A DNA stretch of 64,000 nucleotides from CBINFS01 sp966250015 (GTDB taxonomy: Bacteria; Bacteroidota; Rhodothermia; Rhodothermales; DASSAV01). Below, piece by piece: positions 46,002 to 54,963 of the stretch. Each line of letters opens with the position of its first letter. Positions within the stretch are counted from its first letter, which is position 1. The DNA is taken from assembly GCA_966250015.1 (NCBI GenBank), contig CBINFS010000001.1:124001-188000 (forward strand), given 5' to 3'. The position numbers and the translations under genes were made by a program. The notes beneath the pieces are model-generated. The model was given only the letters and a program-made list of their open reading frames with translations, made no database searches and was not told where the DNA came from.

Positions 46002-48047
46002 TTAAAACGGAAGGTAGGCGAATCCGGAGGCGTCGCCATCCGGTAGGTCGCCGCTCGGGGTGTCGGCCTGCTCGTCAACGAGAGTCCACGGTTCGAGAAT
46101 GCCGGCGGGAATGTCCGCAATGAAACGGCTCGGTGACGTAAGATACTCTCCCAATGACCTCCGATACTGAATGACCGGATAGGTAATGTAAAGGCGCTCT
46201 TCTGCCCGTGTAACCGCCACGTAGAGCAGACGAAGCTCTTCGTCGATCGCTTCAGGGTCGTCAAGTGCATAACCTGAAGGAATGACGCCCTCCAGCGCGT
46301 GTATGATAAAGACGGTGTGGAACTCGAGGCCTTTCGCCGAATGGATGGTCGAGAGGACCAGCGGTTTTTCATCCTCGTGCAGCACGTCGACGCCAAGCGT
46401 GGTCAGCTCGATCGGATCGAGCGCCAGCGATGCGAGGAAATCACTCCGATCCTTGAACGGTTCTGCAACGGTGACGAAGTGTTCGAGGTCCTGCTGCCGC
46501 TTCGGATAGTCTTCGTAATACTTCCGCTTCAGAATGGGCTCGTAATAGGCGATCAGCGTTTCGATCTGTTCGGTCAACGACAGGTTGCCGTGATAGAGGC
46601 TTCGCAGCACGTTGAACAGGTCCTGGAGCGATTCGACGTACCGGGGCGAGAATGGACGATTTTCGAGCACGAACGGCTGGTCTGACGCATCTCGAATCCA
46701 TTCGACGAGGTCGCCGGCGGTCTTGGGGCCTACACCTTCGAGGAGCTGAAGAATACGATTCCAGGCTATACCGTCCTTGGGGTTGTCGAGCACCTTCAGG
46801 TAGGCCACCAGGTCTTTGATGTGCGCCGCTTCGCTGAGCTTTAAACCGCCGTATTTGACAAACGGGATGTTGCACCGGTTAAGCTCGATTTCCAGATCGT
46901 ACGAGTTGAAACCGCTACGGAACAGGACGGCGATCCGGTCGAGCGGGACTCCTTCCTCGCGGAGGCTGAGGATCATCTGCGAGACGAAGCGGCTCTCGTA
47001 CTGGACGTCAGGTGCAGGTACGATGGCCGGTAAGTCGCCTCCAGATTTTTCGGTAAATAGCTGCTTGTCGTATTTCTCGATTGCCCGGGAGATGATCCGA
47101 TTGGCGAGCGTCAGGATCGGCTGCGTAGACCGGTAGTTTTGCTCCAGCTTGAGGACCTTTGCATTGGGGAAGAGCTCGGGGAAGGAGAACATGTTCCGGT
47201 GGTCGGCTCCCCGGAAGCGGTAGATACTCTGGGCGTCGTCGCCCACCGCCATGACGTTGCCGTGGACCGAGGCAAACGCAGCCACCAGATCGGCCTGGGT
47301 GACGTTCGTATCCTGATATTCATCGACGAGCACCTGACGGCAAGCCGCTCCCACCGTGCGTTTTACCTCGGGGTTAGTCTCCAGAAGGGTCAGCGTATGG
47401 TGCAGCAGGTCGTCGTAGTCCATCAACATGTGCTGCCGTTTGAAGAGCGCAAAATCACGCTCCAGAACGTGCAGCTCTTCCGCGAAGCGGACAAACTGCG
47501 GGTATCCGGTGGCGAGGATCTCTTCGATGGGCACCCTGCGATTGGCGGCTTTCGACAGGATCGCCTGAATGACACCCTTGCGGGGGAATCGTTTGTCCAG
47601 ACGGTGGTAGCCGCGTGCATTTCGTAAAATGTCGATGACGTCGGCCGCGTCAGAGGCGTCGAGCACGCTGAAATTCCGTTCAAAGCCGATGGAGGGGGCA
47701 TTCCGTCGCAGAATATTGAGGCAGAACGAATGGAACGTGCCGCCCTGGATGCGCTCACACCGGCCGTCGAGCAGTGCGCCTGCCCGCGTGATCATTTCTC
47801 GCGCCGCCCGCCGGGTAAAAGTCAGCAGGACGATCTGCTCCGGTTTGACTCCGGTCTCGACGAGGTAGGCTACCCGGTACACCAGCGTCCTTGTTTTGCC
47901 GGTTCCGGCGCCGGCAATGACGAGATACGCCCCCGGCGGCGCCGTCACGACTTCGTATTGCTGCGGGTTCAGCGCGCGTTTGTAGTCGATCGTTAGCTTG
48001 ACGGCGCTACGGTCCGGATCGGATTTGAGGACGAAACGGCGAGCCAT
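46002..48047 (-). CDS. UvrD/Rep-family superfamily I DNA helicase
   Basis: This 681-residue ATP-dependent 3'-5' helicase carries all the SF1A motifs: Q motif NPQQYEVV, motif I AGAGTGKTRTL, motif II VDEYQDTN, motif III GDDAQSIYRFRGA, motif IV QNYRSTQPIL, motif V STIHSAKGLEFHTVF, and motif VI YVAVTRAEERLYI. It belongs to the UvrD/PcrA/Rep group that removes proteins or strands during repair and replication restart. It is somewhat shorter than UvrD and lacks the long C-terminal tail. Which of the three it replaces is not clear from sequence. Confidence 0.92.
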   Translation of the reverse strand: MARRFVLKSDPDRSAVKLTIDYKRALNPQQYEVVTAPPGAYLVIAGAGTGKTRTLVYRVAYLVETGVKPEQIVLLTFTRRAAREMITRAGALLDGRCERIQGGTFHSFCLNILRRNAPSIGFERNFSVLDASDAADVIDILRNARGYHRLDKRFPRKGVIQAILSKAANRRVPIEEILATGYPQFVRFAEELHVLERDFALFKRQHMLMDYDDLLHHTLTLLETNPEVKRTVGAACRQVLVDEYQDTNVTQADLVAAFASVHGNVMAVGDDAQSIYRFRGADHRNMFSFPELFPNAKVLKLEQNYRSTQPILTLANRIISRAIEKYDKQLFTEKSGGDLPAIVPAPDVQYESRFVSQMILSLREEGVPLDRIAVLFRSGFNSYDLEIELNRCNIPFVKYGGLKLSEAAHIKDLVAYLKVLDNPKDGIAWNRILQLLEGVGPKTAGDLVEWIRDASDQPFVLENRPFSPRYVESLQDLFNVLRSLYHGNLSLTEQIETLIAYYEPILKRKYYEDYPKRQQDLEHFVTVAEPFKDRSDFLASLALDPIELTTLGVDVLHEDEKPLVLSTIHSAKGLEFHTVFIIHALEGVIPSGYALDDPEAIDEELRLLYVAVTRAEERLYITYPVIQYRRSLGEYLTSPSRFIADIPAGILEPWTLVDEQADTPSGDLPDGDASGFAYLPF

Positions 48048-48356
48048 GGGCTAAGGAGGGTCGGAGAGACGGACGGCCGGATCAGGTGTAAATACTAAAT
48101 ATTTGACTTTTAATGAACTATGAGCAGGGTCGGTTTTGCCGAAGGAAAAAATTCAAAATGGTCCGATGGGGCGCGGATGCATCGGCCGAATTCGTGCAAC
48201 GGATTGGCGTACCATAATGATTCTTCATACCTTTTGAAGCCACCCTGCAGGAACTCTCCTCTTACGTGTTACTTTATTGTGGTTCCCTCCGGACCGGGCC
48301 GGTGGCTCCGATTAGGCTGATTGCCTGGCCTGAAACCTCCAGAAAATCCGTTATTG
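48048..48356. other. Intergenic region between helicase and parA
   Basis: This 309-base region separates the divergent helicase and parA genes. I see an A/T-rich patch (about 48095-48120) that probably carries promoter elements. I see no copy of the parS palindrome (consensus centre CACGTG) and no RNA gene. Confidence 0.55.
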
Positions 48357-49241
48357 ATGGGTAAAGTCATTGCAATAGCAAACCAGAAGGGCGGAGTGGG
48401 CAAGACCACCACTGCGGTGAACCTGGCCTCTTCACTGGCGGTAGCTGAGCAGACCACGCTGTTGATTGACATCGACCCGCAGGCCAACTGTACGTCCGGA
48501 ATCGGCATCGACCCCAAATCCGCTGCGGCCTCGACGTACGAAGTGCTGATAGGCACTGCCTCGATTGAAGAGGCGATCCTGTCCTCCGAAATGCCGTTTC
48601 TCGACATCGTGCCGAGCCACATCAATCTGGTCGGCGCCGAAGTCGAGATGATCGACGTCGTCGAGCGGGAGAACCTGCTCAAGAAGGGGATTGCCCAGGC
48701 CAGGCGTAAGTACGATTATATCATCATCGACTGCCCGCCGTCGCTCGGCCTGCTCACGTTGAATTCGCTAACCGCGGCCGATTCGGTGCTGATTCCCGTA
48801 CAGGCGGAGTACTTTGCGCTCGAGGGGCTCGGGCAACTGCTGAACACGATCAAGATCGTGCGCCGGCACCTTAATCCCGATCTCGAGATCGAAGGGGTAC
48901 TCCTTACGATGTTCGACGCCCGTCTCCGTCTTTCGAGCCAGGTCGCGCAGGAAGTACGCCGGTATTTCGGTGATAAGGTGTTCAAGACCATCGTACAGCG
49001 AAACGTGCGTTTGTCCGAAGCGCCGAGCTTTGGTAAGCCCGTGCTGCTTTACGACATAACGAGTGTGGGCGCGAAAAACTACATGGCGCTCGCACGCGAG
49101 GTCCTGCGGAGGAACAGGCCGGACCAGGATGACACGCCGCAGTCCATGCAAAATGGCTCTAAAGTTGGCCGCAGCCGGTCTGATCGCAAGAAAGAAAGAG
49201 AAGCTGACCCCTCAGCGGCTGCCGGTGGGTTTACACGTTGA
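48357..49241 (+). CDS. parA: Chromosome-partitioning ATPase ParA (Soj)
   Basis: ParA is the Walker-type ATPase that, with ParB and parS, segregates chromosome origins. The 294-residue protein begins MGKVIAIANQKGGVGKTTT, with the deviant Walker A lysine pair. It continues with LLIDIDPQANCTSGIG and YIIIDCPPSLGLLT. An upstream in-frame start at 48321 would add 12 non-conserved residues. parB follows after 71 bases. The pair often lies near the replication origin, but no dnaA, rnpA or gidA gene is seen here. Confidence 0.94.
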   Translation: MGKVIAIANQKGGVGKTTTAVNLASSLAVAEQTTLLIDIDPQANCTSGIGIDPKSAAASTYEVLIGTASIEEAILSSEMPFLDIVPSHINLVGAEVEMIDVVERENLLKKGIAQARRKYDYIIIDCPPSLGLLTLNSLTAADSVLIPVQAEYFALEGLGQLLNTIKIVRRHLNPDLEIEGVLLTMFDARLRLSSQVAQEVRRYFGDKVFKTIVQRNVRLSEAPSFGKPVLLYDITSVGAKNYMALAREVLRRNRPDQDDTPQSMQNGSKVGRSRSDRKKEREADPSAAAGGFTR

Positions 49242-49312
49242 AGCGAGTACCGCACTCTGGGTCTGGCGCCGGTTATGGTTCTCGTTCGTCGTTTTTTTTA
49301 GGTTAAAACCAG

Positions 49313-50269
49313 ATGTCATCAAGAAAAGCACTCGGTAGAGGATTAGGCGCGCTCCTGCCCGTGGCCGACGAGCAGGAAGAACAGGCGCAGGAACTGCAAG
49401 ACGACCTGGCGCGGACACACCTGTACCGGTTTGACGACCGGTCTCGTCTCGCCGGGCGGGTGGCGAACGTCGACCTGGACCTGATTCGCCCCAATCCATT
49501 TCAGCCGCGTAGCGATTTCGATCCGGAGGCGCTCGAAGAGCTCGCCGATTCGATCCGGCAGCTGGGTGTCATACAGCCGATCACCGTACGCGAGGTCGAG
49601 TACGGGAAGCGTTACGAGGTGATCTCGGGTGAGCGTCGTCTCCGGGCGGCTCGTCTGGCAGGGCTTACGACGGTGCCGGCGTACGTCCGCGAAGCCGGCA
49701 CGGAAGAGATGCTCGAAATGGCCCTCGTCGAGAACGTTCAGCGGGAATCCCTCAACCCGATCGAGGTGGCGCTGGGCTATCAGAGGCTGATCGACGAATG
49801 TGATCTGACCCAGGAGCAGGTGGCTGAGAAAGTTGGGAAGAGCCGCGTTTCGGTCACGAACATGCTCCGCCTGCTCAAGCTGCCTCCGAGAATCCAGGCT
49901 GCTCTGCGGGACGGCGTCCTCTCGATGGGGCATGCCCGCGCGATGCTCGGCCTGGCGTCCGAAGAAGATCAGCTCCGCCTCCTCACCAAAATCGAGGAGC
50001 AGGGTTTGTCGGTTCGTGAAGTCGAAAACCTGGTGCGTAAATGGACCGAGACAGGCGAGCGAGATAAAAAAACGGGGGAGAAGAAGGACGACGGGCTTTC
50101 CGAACGCGATCGCCTGCAGCTCGAGCTGTACTCAGACCGGCTACGAAACCGATTCAGCACGCAGATCCAGATCAAACACAAACCCAAGGGTAAAGGCGGC
50201 AAGATCGAGATCAACTATTATTCCGACGAGGACCTCGAACGGCTGATGGAGCTGATGCTTCGTGACTGA
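49313..50269 (+). CDS. parB: Chromosome-partitioning protein ParB (Spo0J)
   Basis: ParB binds parS and spreads along DNA as a CTP-dependent clamp. The 318-residue protein has the ParA-contacting N-terminus RKALGRGLGALLP, the CTP-binding domain with ISGERRLRAARLAGL and ENVQRESLNPIE, and the helix-turn-helix TQEQVAEKVGKSRVSVTNMLRL. A dimerisation domain closes the protein. An insertion-like stretch of about 50 residues after the N-terminal peptide is longer than in many ParBs. Confidence 0.94.
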   Translation: MSSRKALGRGLGALLPVADEQEEQAQELQDDLARTHLYRFDDRSRLAGRVANVDLDLIRPNPFQPRSDFDPEALEELADSIRQLGVIQPITVREVEYGKRYEVISGERRLRAARLAGLTTVPAYVREAGTEEMLEMALVENVQRESLNPIEVALGYQRLIDECDLTQEQVAEKVGKSRVSVTNMLRLLKLPPRIQAALRDGVLSMGHARAMLGLASEEDQLRLLTKIEEQGLSVREVENLVRKWTETGERDKKTGEKKDDGLSERDRLQLELYSDRLRNRFSTQIQIKHKPKGKGGKIEINYYSDEDLERLMELMLRD

Positions 50270-50337
50270 CCTGACGAACGTCCGCACACTGCGGCTACCC
50301 GGTGGAACCCTCCTGAACCGATACGACCGCTTAGACC

Positions 50338-50946
50338 GTGCATTTCGTGAGTCTCCGTAGTTTGTCCTGTCTGTTTTTGCTGCTGCTCATTCCTGCCGCG
50401 AATCCCGTGGTTGCGCAGGTAAACGACGCGGATACCATAGAAGTGCGAGAGGACTCGACCAGGATTCACACGCCGGAGGGGGCGCTTCGAAGGGCCGCCA
50501 TGTTTCCGGGATGGGGGCAGTATTATAACCGGCAATACTACAAGATTCCTTTCGTCTGGGCTGGTATCGGGGGTATGGTTGCGTTTGCTTACTACCTGAA
50601 CGAGCAATACCTGTTGTACCGGCACGCTTATCAGTATAAAGCCTATCAGGAGCGAGTCGACTCCGGCCGAATAAATGAAAACCCGAAGGCGCACTACAAG
50701 GGAGAATACGACCGGGTAGCGGCTCGCTACGGCGAAATTTCCTCTGGTCCGCTCAGGGATCAGCGGGACTTATTTCGGCGCAACCGTGACCTTTCGTACT
50801 TTGGGATCGGCATAGTGTATGGGCTAACGATACTGGATGCTTACGTGAGCGCGCACTTGATGGATTTCGACGTGGGAGAGGACCTCACGCTTCAGGTAAA
50901 ACCAGCCGGATCCGGTGTACAGGCTGCGGTGAGGCTCAATTTTTAG
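50338..50946 (+). CDS. DUF5683 membrane protein
   Basis: This 202-residue exported protein (signal ending NPVVAQ) has the conserved SP-type segment PEGALRRAAMFPGWGQYYNRQYYKIP, followed by two hydrophobic segments. This is the Bacteroidota family DUF5683, whose gene is regularly found directly after parAB. The function is unknown; two helices and a beta-rich C-terminus suggest an envelope protein. It follows parB after 68 bases. Confidence 0.8.
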   Translation: MHFVSLRSLSCLFLLLLIPAANPVVAQVNDADTIEVREDSTRIHTPEGALRRAAMFPGWGQYYNRQYYKIPFVWAGIGGMVAFAYYLNEQYLLYRHAYQYKAYQERVDSGRINENPKAHYKGEYDRVAARYGEISSGPLRDQRDLFRRNRDLSYFGIGIVYGLTILDAYVSAHLMDFDVGEDLTLQVKPAGSGVQAAVRLNF

Positions 50947-51199
50947 CTCACTGCGCGGCAATAAACTGGCGCTTTCTCGAACTTTCATTGTCAGCACCCG
51001 TACGAGCTTTTCCTGGACTGGATTTTTTTCGATGATCCTTCAGATACTAAAAACGGTAAAGCTGTATCATACACGAGGTGGCTCGGGCCTGGTCCGTATA
51101 CCCATGTGGGGTATCGAGACAGGGTGCGCCCCGGGAGAGACCGTAAGTTCATTCCCTTTGTGATTGTGCTGAACGTCCGGTCAAGGGCGCACATACGTC

Positions 51200-52345
51200 A
51201 TGGCTAGAATAATTTATGCACTAAGTGGTCAAGGCCGGGGTCACACCTCACGGGTGATCGCCATCTCGGACGAGCTCCGGCGGGCCGGCCATGAGCTTCT
51301 GTTTTGCGGAGGCGGCACGGCTCGCGAGATCCTCGGGTCCGAGGGCGAACGCATGCTCACGGTTCCCCCGCTTCGACAGGTGATCGAAGGGAATCAGCTG
51401 CGGTTCTTTTCGACGATCGCGTGCAACTGGGATTCGATCGTCGGCATGACCGGAATCATCACGCAGCTGGCGGACGAGTTTGCTTCGTTCAAGCCGCACC
51501 TGTTGATTACGGATTTTGAGGCATTTTCACCCCGGGCGGCTCAGCGTATCGGGTTGCCCGTGCTATCGTTCAATCACCAGCAGGTAGTCACGGAAACACG
51601 GTATGATCTTCCGCTACGCTTCAGGTTGAACGCCATTCTAACCGGGACTGCGATCCGGCTGATTGCTCCCAGAAACCCCGTTCACGTTCTGATCACGTCG
51701 TTCTTCTATTCACCTTTGAAGAGGCCGGAACGAACGACGCTCGTGCCCCCCATCATACGGCCGGTCATACAGTCCATCTCACCCGTCAAAGGTGATCACG
51801 TACTCGTCTATTTCAATCACCCCAAAGGCGCGGAGTACGTGCTGGACGTGCTCCGGCAGGTTGACGCGCCCTTTGTAGTCTACAACTTCGATCGCCCGGA
51901 ACGTCCCGAGGATTACCCGAACGTGATATTCAAGCAGCCCTCGATGGACGGTTTTCTGAAGGATCTTGCCACGTGCCGGGCCGTAATTTCGACGGCCGGA
52001 TTTACCTTAACCAGTGAGGCACTTTTTCTCGGTAAACCTTTGCTCGTGGCCCCCAATGACGGGATCTTCGAGCAGACGATTAATGCAATATTCTTAGAGC
52101 GCGAAGGGTTGGGGCGGGCGGTCATCGGCCGCCCGATCACGGTGCGGGATGTGACCACTTTTCTCGAGCAGCACGCCATCTATGAAGAACGCCTCCGGAA
52201 CCGCAATTACAGCGGAAATGAGCGTGCGGTGATGTGTATCGAAAAAGTGTTGAGCCGGTGTATGCCGTCTGTCCATCCCAGGCCGATTCTCCCATCCGAA
52301 ACGGCAGAACGCGTACCCGAAACGTGCTCCGTTAAACCAGAATAA
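51200..52345 (+). CDS. GT-B glycosyltransferase, MJ1255-like
   Basis: This 381-residue protein starts with MARIIYALSGQGRGHTSR, the opening of the MJ1255/TIGR00661 group of GT-B glycosyltransferases related to MurG and lipid-linked transferases. The C-terminal nucleotide-sugar-binding half includes VISTAGFTLTSEALFLGKPLLVAP. No membrane helix or signal is visible. It lies 121 bases ahead of the SPT-like gene on the same strand, but a promoter lies between them. It could glycosylate a lipid made by the next genes; that is a guess. Confidence 0.78.
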   Translation: MARIIYALSGQGRGHTSRVIAISDELRRAGHELLFCGGGTAREILGSEGERMLTVPPLRQVIEGNQLRFFSTIACNWDSIVGMTGIITQLADEFASFKPHLLITDFEAFSPRAAQRIGLPVLSFNHQQVVTETRYDLPLRFRLNAILTGTAIRLIAPRNPVHVLITSFFYSPLKRPERTTLVPPIIRPVIQSISPVKGDHVLVYFNHPKGAEYVLDVLRQVDAPFVVYNFDRPERPEDYPNVIFKQPSMDGFLKDLATCRAVISTAGFTLTSEALFLGKPLLVAPNDGIFEQTINAIFLEREGLGRAVIGRPITVRDVTTFLEQHAIYEERLRNRNYSGNERAVMCIEKVLSRCMPSVHPRPILPSETAERVPETCSVKPE

Positions 52346-52356
52346 TCATGTTCAAA

Positions 52357-52386
52357 TTGTCTTGTTTTTTATTTGACTTATATTCA
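52357..52386 (+). promoter_or_regulatory. Bacteroidota-type promoter of the SPT-like operon (TTG / TATATTCA)
   Basis: TTG at 52357-52359 and TATATTCA at 52379-52386 are separated by exactly 19 bases. This matches the spacing of the promoter at 12095-12125 and the Bacteroidota consensus. It would begin transcription about 75 bases before the SPT-like gene. Confidence 0.5.
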
Positions 52387-52466
52387 GCCACAAAAGGAGC
52401 AGAGCGGTCTGTATCCCGCGTCGGTTGTGATCTGGAAATTTCTTCATCTTTATCTGGGATTCAGCT

Positions 52467-53765
52467 ATGACGATGCCCGAATACTTCAAAAAACAGCCGC
52501 CGGTGCCGCGAGCTGAAGAGACCCAGCCGTCTGTGCAATCCGATCCTACCCTTTTTGCTAAATGCCATCAGTTTTTTGAGCCCTCGGGGGATTATGCCAC
52601 GGTTAAACAGGCCGGTCTGTATCCGTACTTCCGTCCTCTGGAACGAAATGAGGGTTCTCGCGCGATCATAAACGGGCGCGAGGTCATCATGGCGGGGTCC
52701 AACAACTATCTCGGTTTGACCAACGACCCTCGCGTCATCGAAGCCGCAATTCGGGCCGTCGAGCAGTACGGGACCGGTTGTACCGGGAGTCGATTCCTCA
52801 ATGGCACCCTGGACATCCACATCGAGCTCGAAGAGCGGTTAGCCCGTTTCATGGGCAAGGAGGCCACGGTGCTCTTCCCGACGGGCTACATGACGAACCA
52901 GGGTGTGATTCAGGCCATTGCATCGAAGGGAGACATCATATTCTCGGACAAGGACAATCACGCCTGTATCGTCGCCGGCACTCAGGTGAGTCTGGCTGAA
53001 ACCTGGCGTTTCCGGCACAATGACCTCGATCACCTCCGCCGTCTACTCGAAAAGGCGACCGCTGAACATCCGAATGCCGGCAAATTGATCGTGACTGACG
53101 GCGTCTTTTCGATGAGCGGCATCATCGCCCAGATCCCGGAGCTGGTCGAGCTCGCCGAAGCGCACGATGCCGCCTTGATGGTGGACGACGCGCACGCCGT
53201 TGGCGTGATTGGCCCGGGAGGCCGGGGGTCGGCTGCCTACTTCGGCCTTGGCGATCGCGTACATCTCACCACAGGGACGTTCTCGAAGAGTTTTGCTTCG
53301 CTCGGAGGGTTCTGTGCGGGTGATCGCGACATCATCGAATACATCCGTCACAAGAGCTCCGCGCACATCTTTGCGGCATCGATGCCGCCGGCCAATGTGG
53401 CGACGGTGCTCAAATGCCTCGACATACTCGAGTCTGAACCGGAGCGGCTCGAACGCCTCTGGCACATTTCAGACTACATGCGCAAAGGGTTCCGGGATGC
53501 GGGCTTTAACGTCTGGACGAGCCAGTCGCCCGTGATCCCGGTGGTCGTCGGCGAGATGATGACGTGTTTCCGTTTCTGGCGTGATTTGCTAGAGGCAGGC
53601 GTTTTCGTCAATGCCGTCGTGCCGCCGGCCGTACCGCAAGGCCAGGCAATCATGCGCACGTCGTTTATGGCCACGCACACCGACGAAGAGCTCGACTACA
53701 TCCTCGACGCCTTCCGAAGGATAGGTAAGAAGTACGGTGTGATCTCTTCGAATGGCTCCGTTTGA
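52467..53765 (+). CDS. Serine palmitoyltransferase-like alpha-oxoamine synthase
   Basis: This 432-residue PLP enzyme is of the alpha-oxoamine synthase family. The PLP lysine is Lys274 in TGTFSKSFASLGG; the cofactor ring stack and carboxylate sites lie in DNHACIVAG and VDDAHAVGVIG. From memory its sequence follows Bacteroidota serine palmitoyltransferase along its length (AGLYPYFRPLE, GTGCTGSRFLNGTLDIHIELE, MATHTDEELD) more than BioF or Kbl. The reaction would join an acyl-CoA or acyl-ACP to serine, starting sphingolipid synthesis, or to cysteate, starting sulfonolipid synthesis as known in Salinibacter relatives. It has a polar N-terminal extension of about 40 residues. A large GNAT gene follows after 29 bases. 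Confidence 0.85.
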   Translation: MTMPEYFKKQPPVPRAEETQPSVQSDPTLFAKCHQFFEPSGDYATVKQAGLYPYFRPLERNEGSRAIINGREVIMAGSNNYLGLTNDPRVIEAAIRAVEQYGTGCTGSRFLNGTLDIHIELEERLARFMGKEATVLFPTGYMTNQGVIQAIASKGDIIFSDKDNHACIVAGTQVSLAETWRFRHNDLDHLRRLLEKATAEHPNAGKLIVTDGVFSMSGIIAQIPELVELAEAHDAALMVDDAHAVGVIGPGGRGSAAYFGLGDRVHLTTGTFSKSFASLGGFCAGDRDIIEYIRHKSSAHIFAASMPPANVATVLKCLDILESEPERLERLWHISDYMRKGFRDAGFNVWTSQSPVIPVVVGEMMTCFRFWRDLLEAGVFVNAVVPPAVPQGQAIMRTSFMATHTDEELDYILDAFRRIGKKYGVISSNGSV

Positions 53766-53794
53766 CCGGAGCGTATTGCGTCGTGTAAGGCCAG

Positions 53795-54955
53795 ATGGAA
53801 GGTATGATTGCTACAGCGGTCGAGACGGACGTAAGGGTCCGGCCGGTGCGTGGATCGTCCGATCTGAGACGATTCATCGACTTCCCTTATCGACACTACG
53901 CGGGCAATCCATACTGGGTGGCACCGCTACGTCGGGACGTCGCGCATACGCTCGATCCCAAAAAGAACGCCTTCTTCGAGCACGGGACCATCCACCCGTT
54001 CATCGCGGAGGACCAGTCGGGGCGTGTGGTGGGCCGGATTGCCGCGATCATCAACGGGATGCACCTGAAAAAGTACAACGATGGGATCGGATTTTTCGGT
54101 TTCTTCGAGTGTATCAATTCGGAAGGAATAGCATTTGCCCTTTTCGACGCCGCGACCGCGTGGCTGCGCGAGAAGGGTATGACGGGTGTACGCGGCCCGA
54201 CGAACCCCTCGCTGAACGATACGGCAGGCCTGCTTACGGAGGGCTTTGATCGCGAACCGTCCATCCTCATGCCTTACAACCCCCCGTATTACGAGAATCT
54301 GCTTACCGCGTACGGGTTCGAACGGGTGAAGACGATGTGGGCGTATTACGTCCACAAAAAATACGTCCAGATCGAAAAGCTAAAGCGAGGGGTGGAGCTC
54401 GTAAGGAAACGCACTCCCGGGCTGCACATTCGGCCGCTCGACATGAGCCGTTTCGACGAGGAAGCGCAAAACATTCTGCGGATCTACAACGACGCCTGGT
54501 CGAAAAACTGGGGCCACGTGCCGATGACCGAAAGGGAATTTGCACACCTGGCGAAGGAGATGAAGCAGATCGTGGATCCGAGGATCGTGTTTGTCGTCGA
54601 GCACGAAAACGAGCCGGTCGCCTTTTCGATTTCGTTGCCCAATCTGAACCAGGCGCTGAAGTTCGTACCCAGTGGGCGCCTTTTCCCCGCAGGACTGCCT
54701 CAACTCCTCGCTCGCAGCAAGTTCGGTGGGATCTACGAGTGCCGGATGCCCCTGATGGGCGTCATGCTGAAGTATCAGGGAAGAGGCCTCGATTCGCTCC
54801 TCATCCTCGAAACGATTATGGAAGGACCCAAATACGGGTACGATGCGTGTGAGATGAGCTGGGTGCTGGATGAAAACTACCGGTTGCGGAACGCGCTCGA
54901 CGCACTTGGAGGTGTGATCGACAAGCAGTACGCGATGTTCGAAAAGCCTCTCTAG
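53795..54955 (+). CDS. Large GNAT-fold acyltransferase, candidate ceramide synthase
   Basis: This 386-residue protein has two GNAT-like halves. The N-terminal half (FPYRHYAGNPYWVAPLRRD, then GRIAAIINGMHLKKYNDGIGFFGFFE, then GPTNPSLNDTAGLL) has the pattern of a large family of GNAT proteins of unknown substrate. The C-terminal half includes MLKYQGRGLDSLLILETI. It directly follows the SPT-like gene and overlaps the start of the HAD gene. In Caulobacter a GNAT-like enzyme (bCerS) N-acylates sphinganine and lies near spt. By position this is the best candidate here, but that is an inference. Confidence 0.7.
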   Translation: MEGMIATAVETDVRVRPVRGSSDLRRFIDFPYRHYAGNPYWVAPLRRDVAHTLDPKKNAFFEHGTIHPFIAEDQSGRVVGRIAAIINGMHLKKYNDGIGFFGFFECINSEGIAFALFDAATAWLREKGMTGVRGPTNPSLNDTAGLLTEGFDREPSILMPYNPPYYENLLTAYGFERVKTMWAYYVHKKYVQIEKLKRGVELVRKRTPGLHIRPLDMSRFDEEAQNILRIYNDAWSKNWGHVPMTEREFAHLAKEMKQIVDPRIVFVVEHENEPVAFSISLPNLNQALKFVPSGRLFPAGLPQLLARSKFGGIYECRMPLMGVMLKYQGRGLDSLLILETIMEGPKYGYDACEMSWVLDENYRLRNALDALGGVIDKQYAMFEKPL

Positions 54956-54963
54956 TGGATCTG

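Noticed and set aside
51098..51114. Small inverted repeat ATACCC / GGGTAT before the GT-B gene
   Set aside because: A six-base stem in a GC-rich region is expected by chance and has no T run or known operator form.
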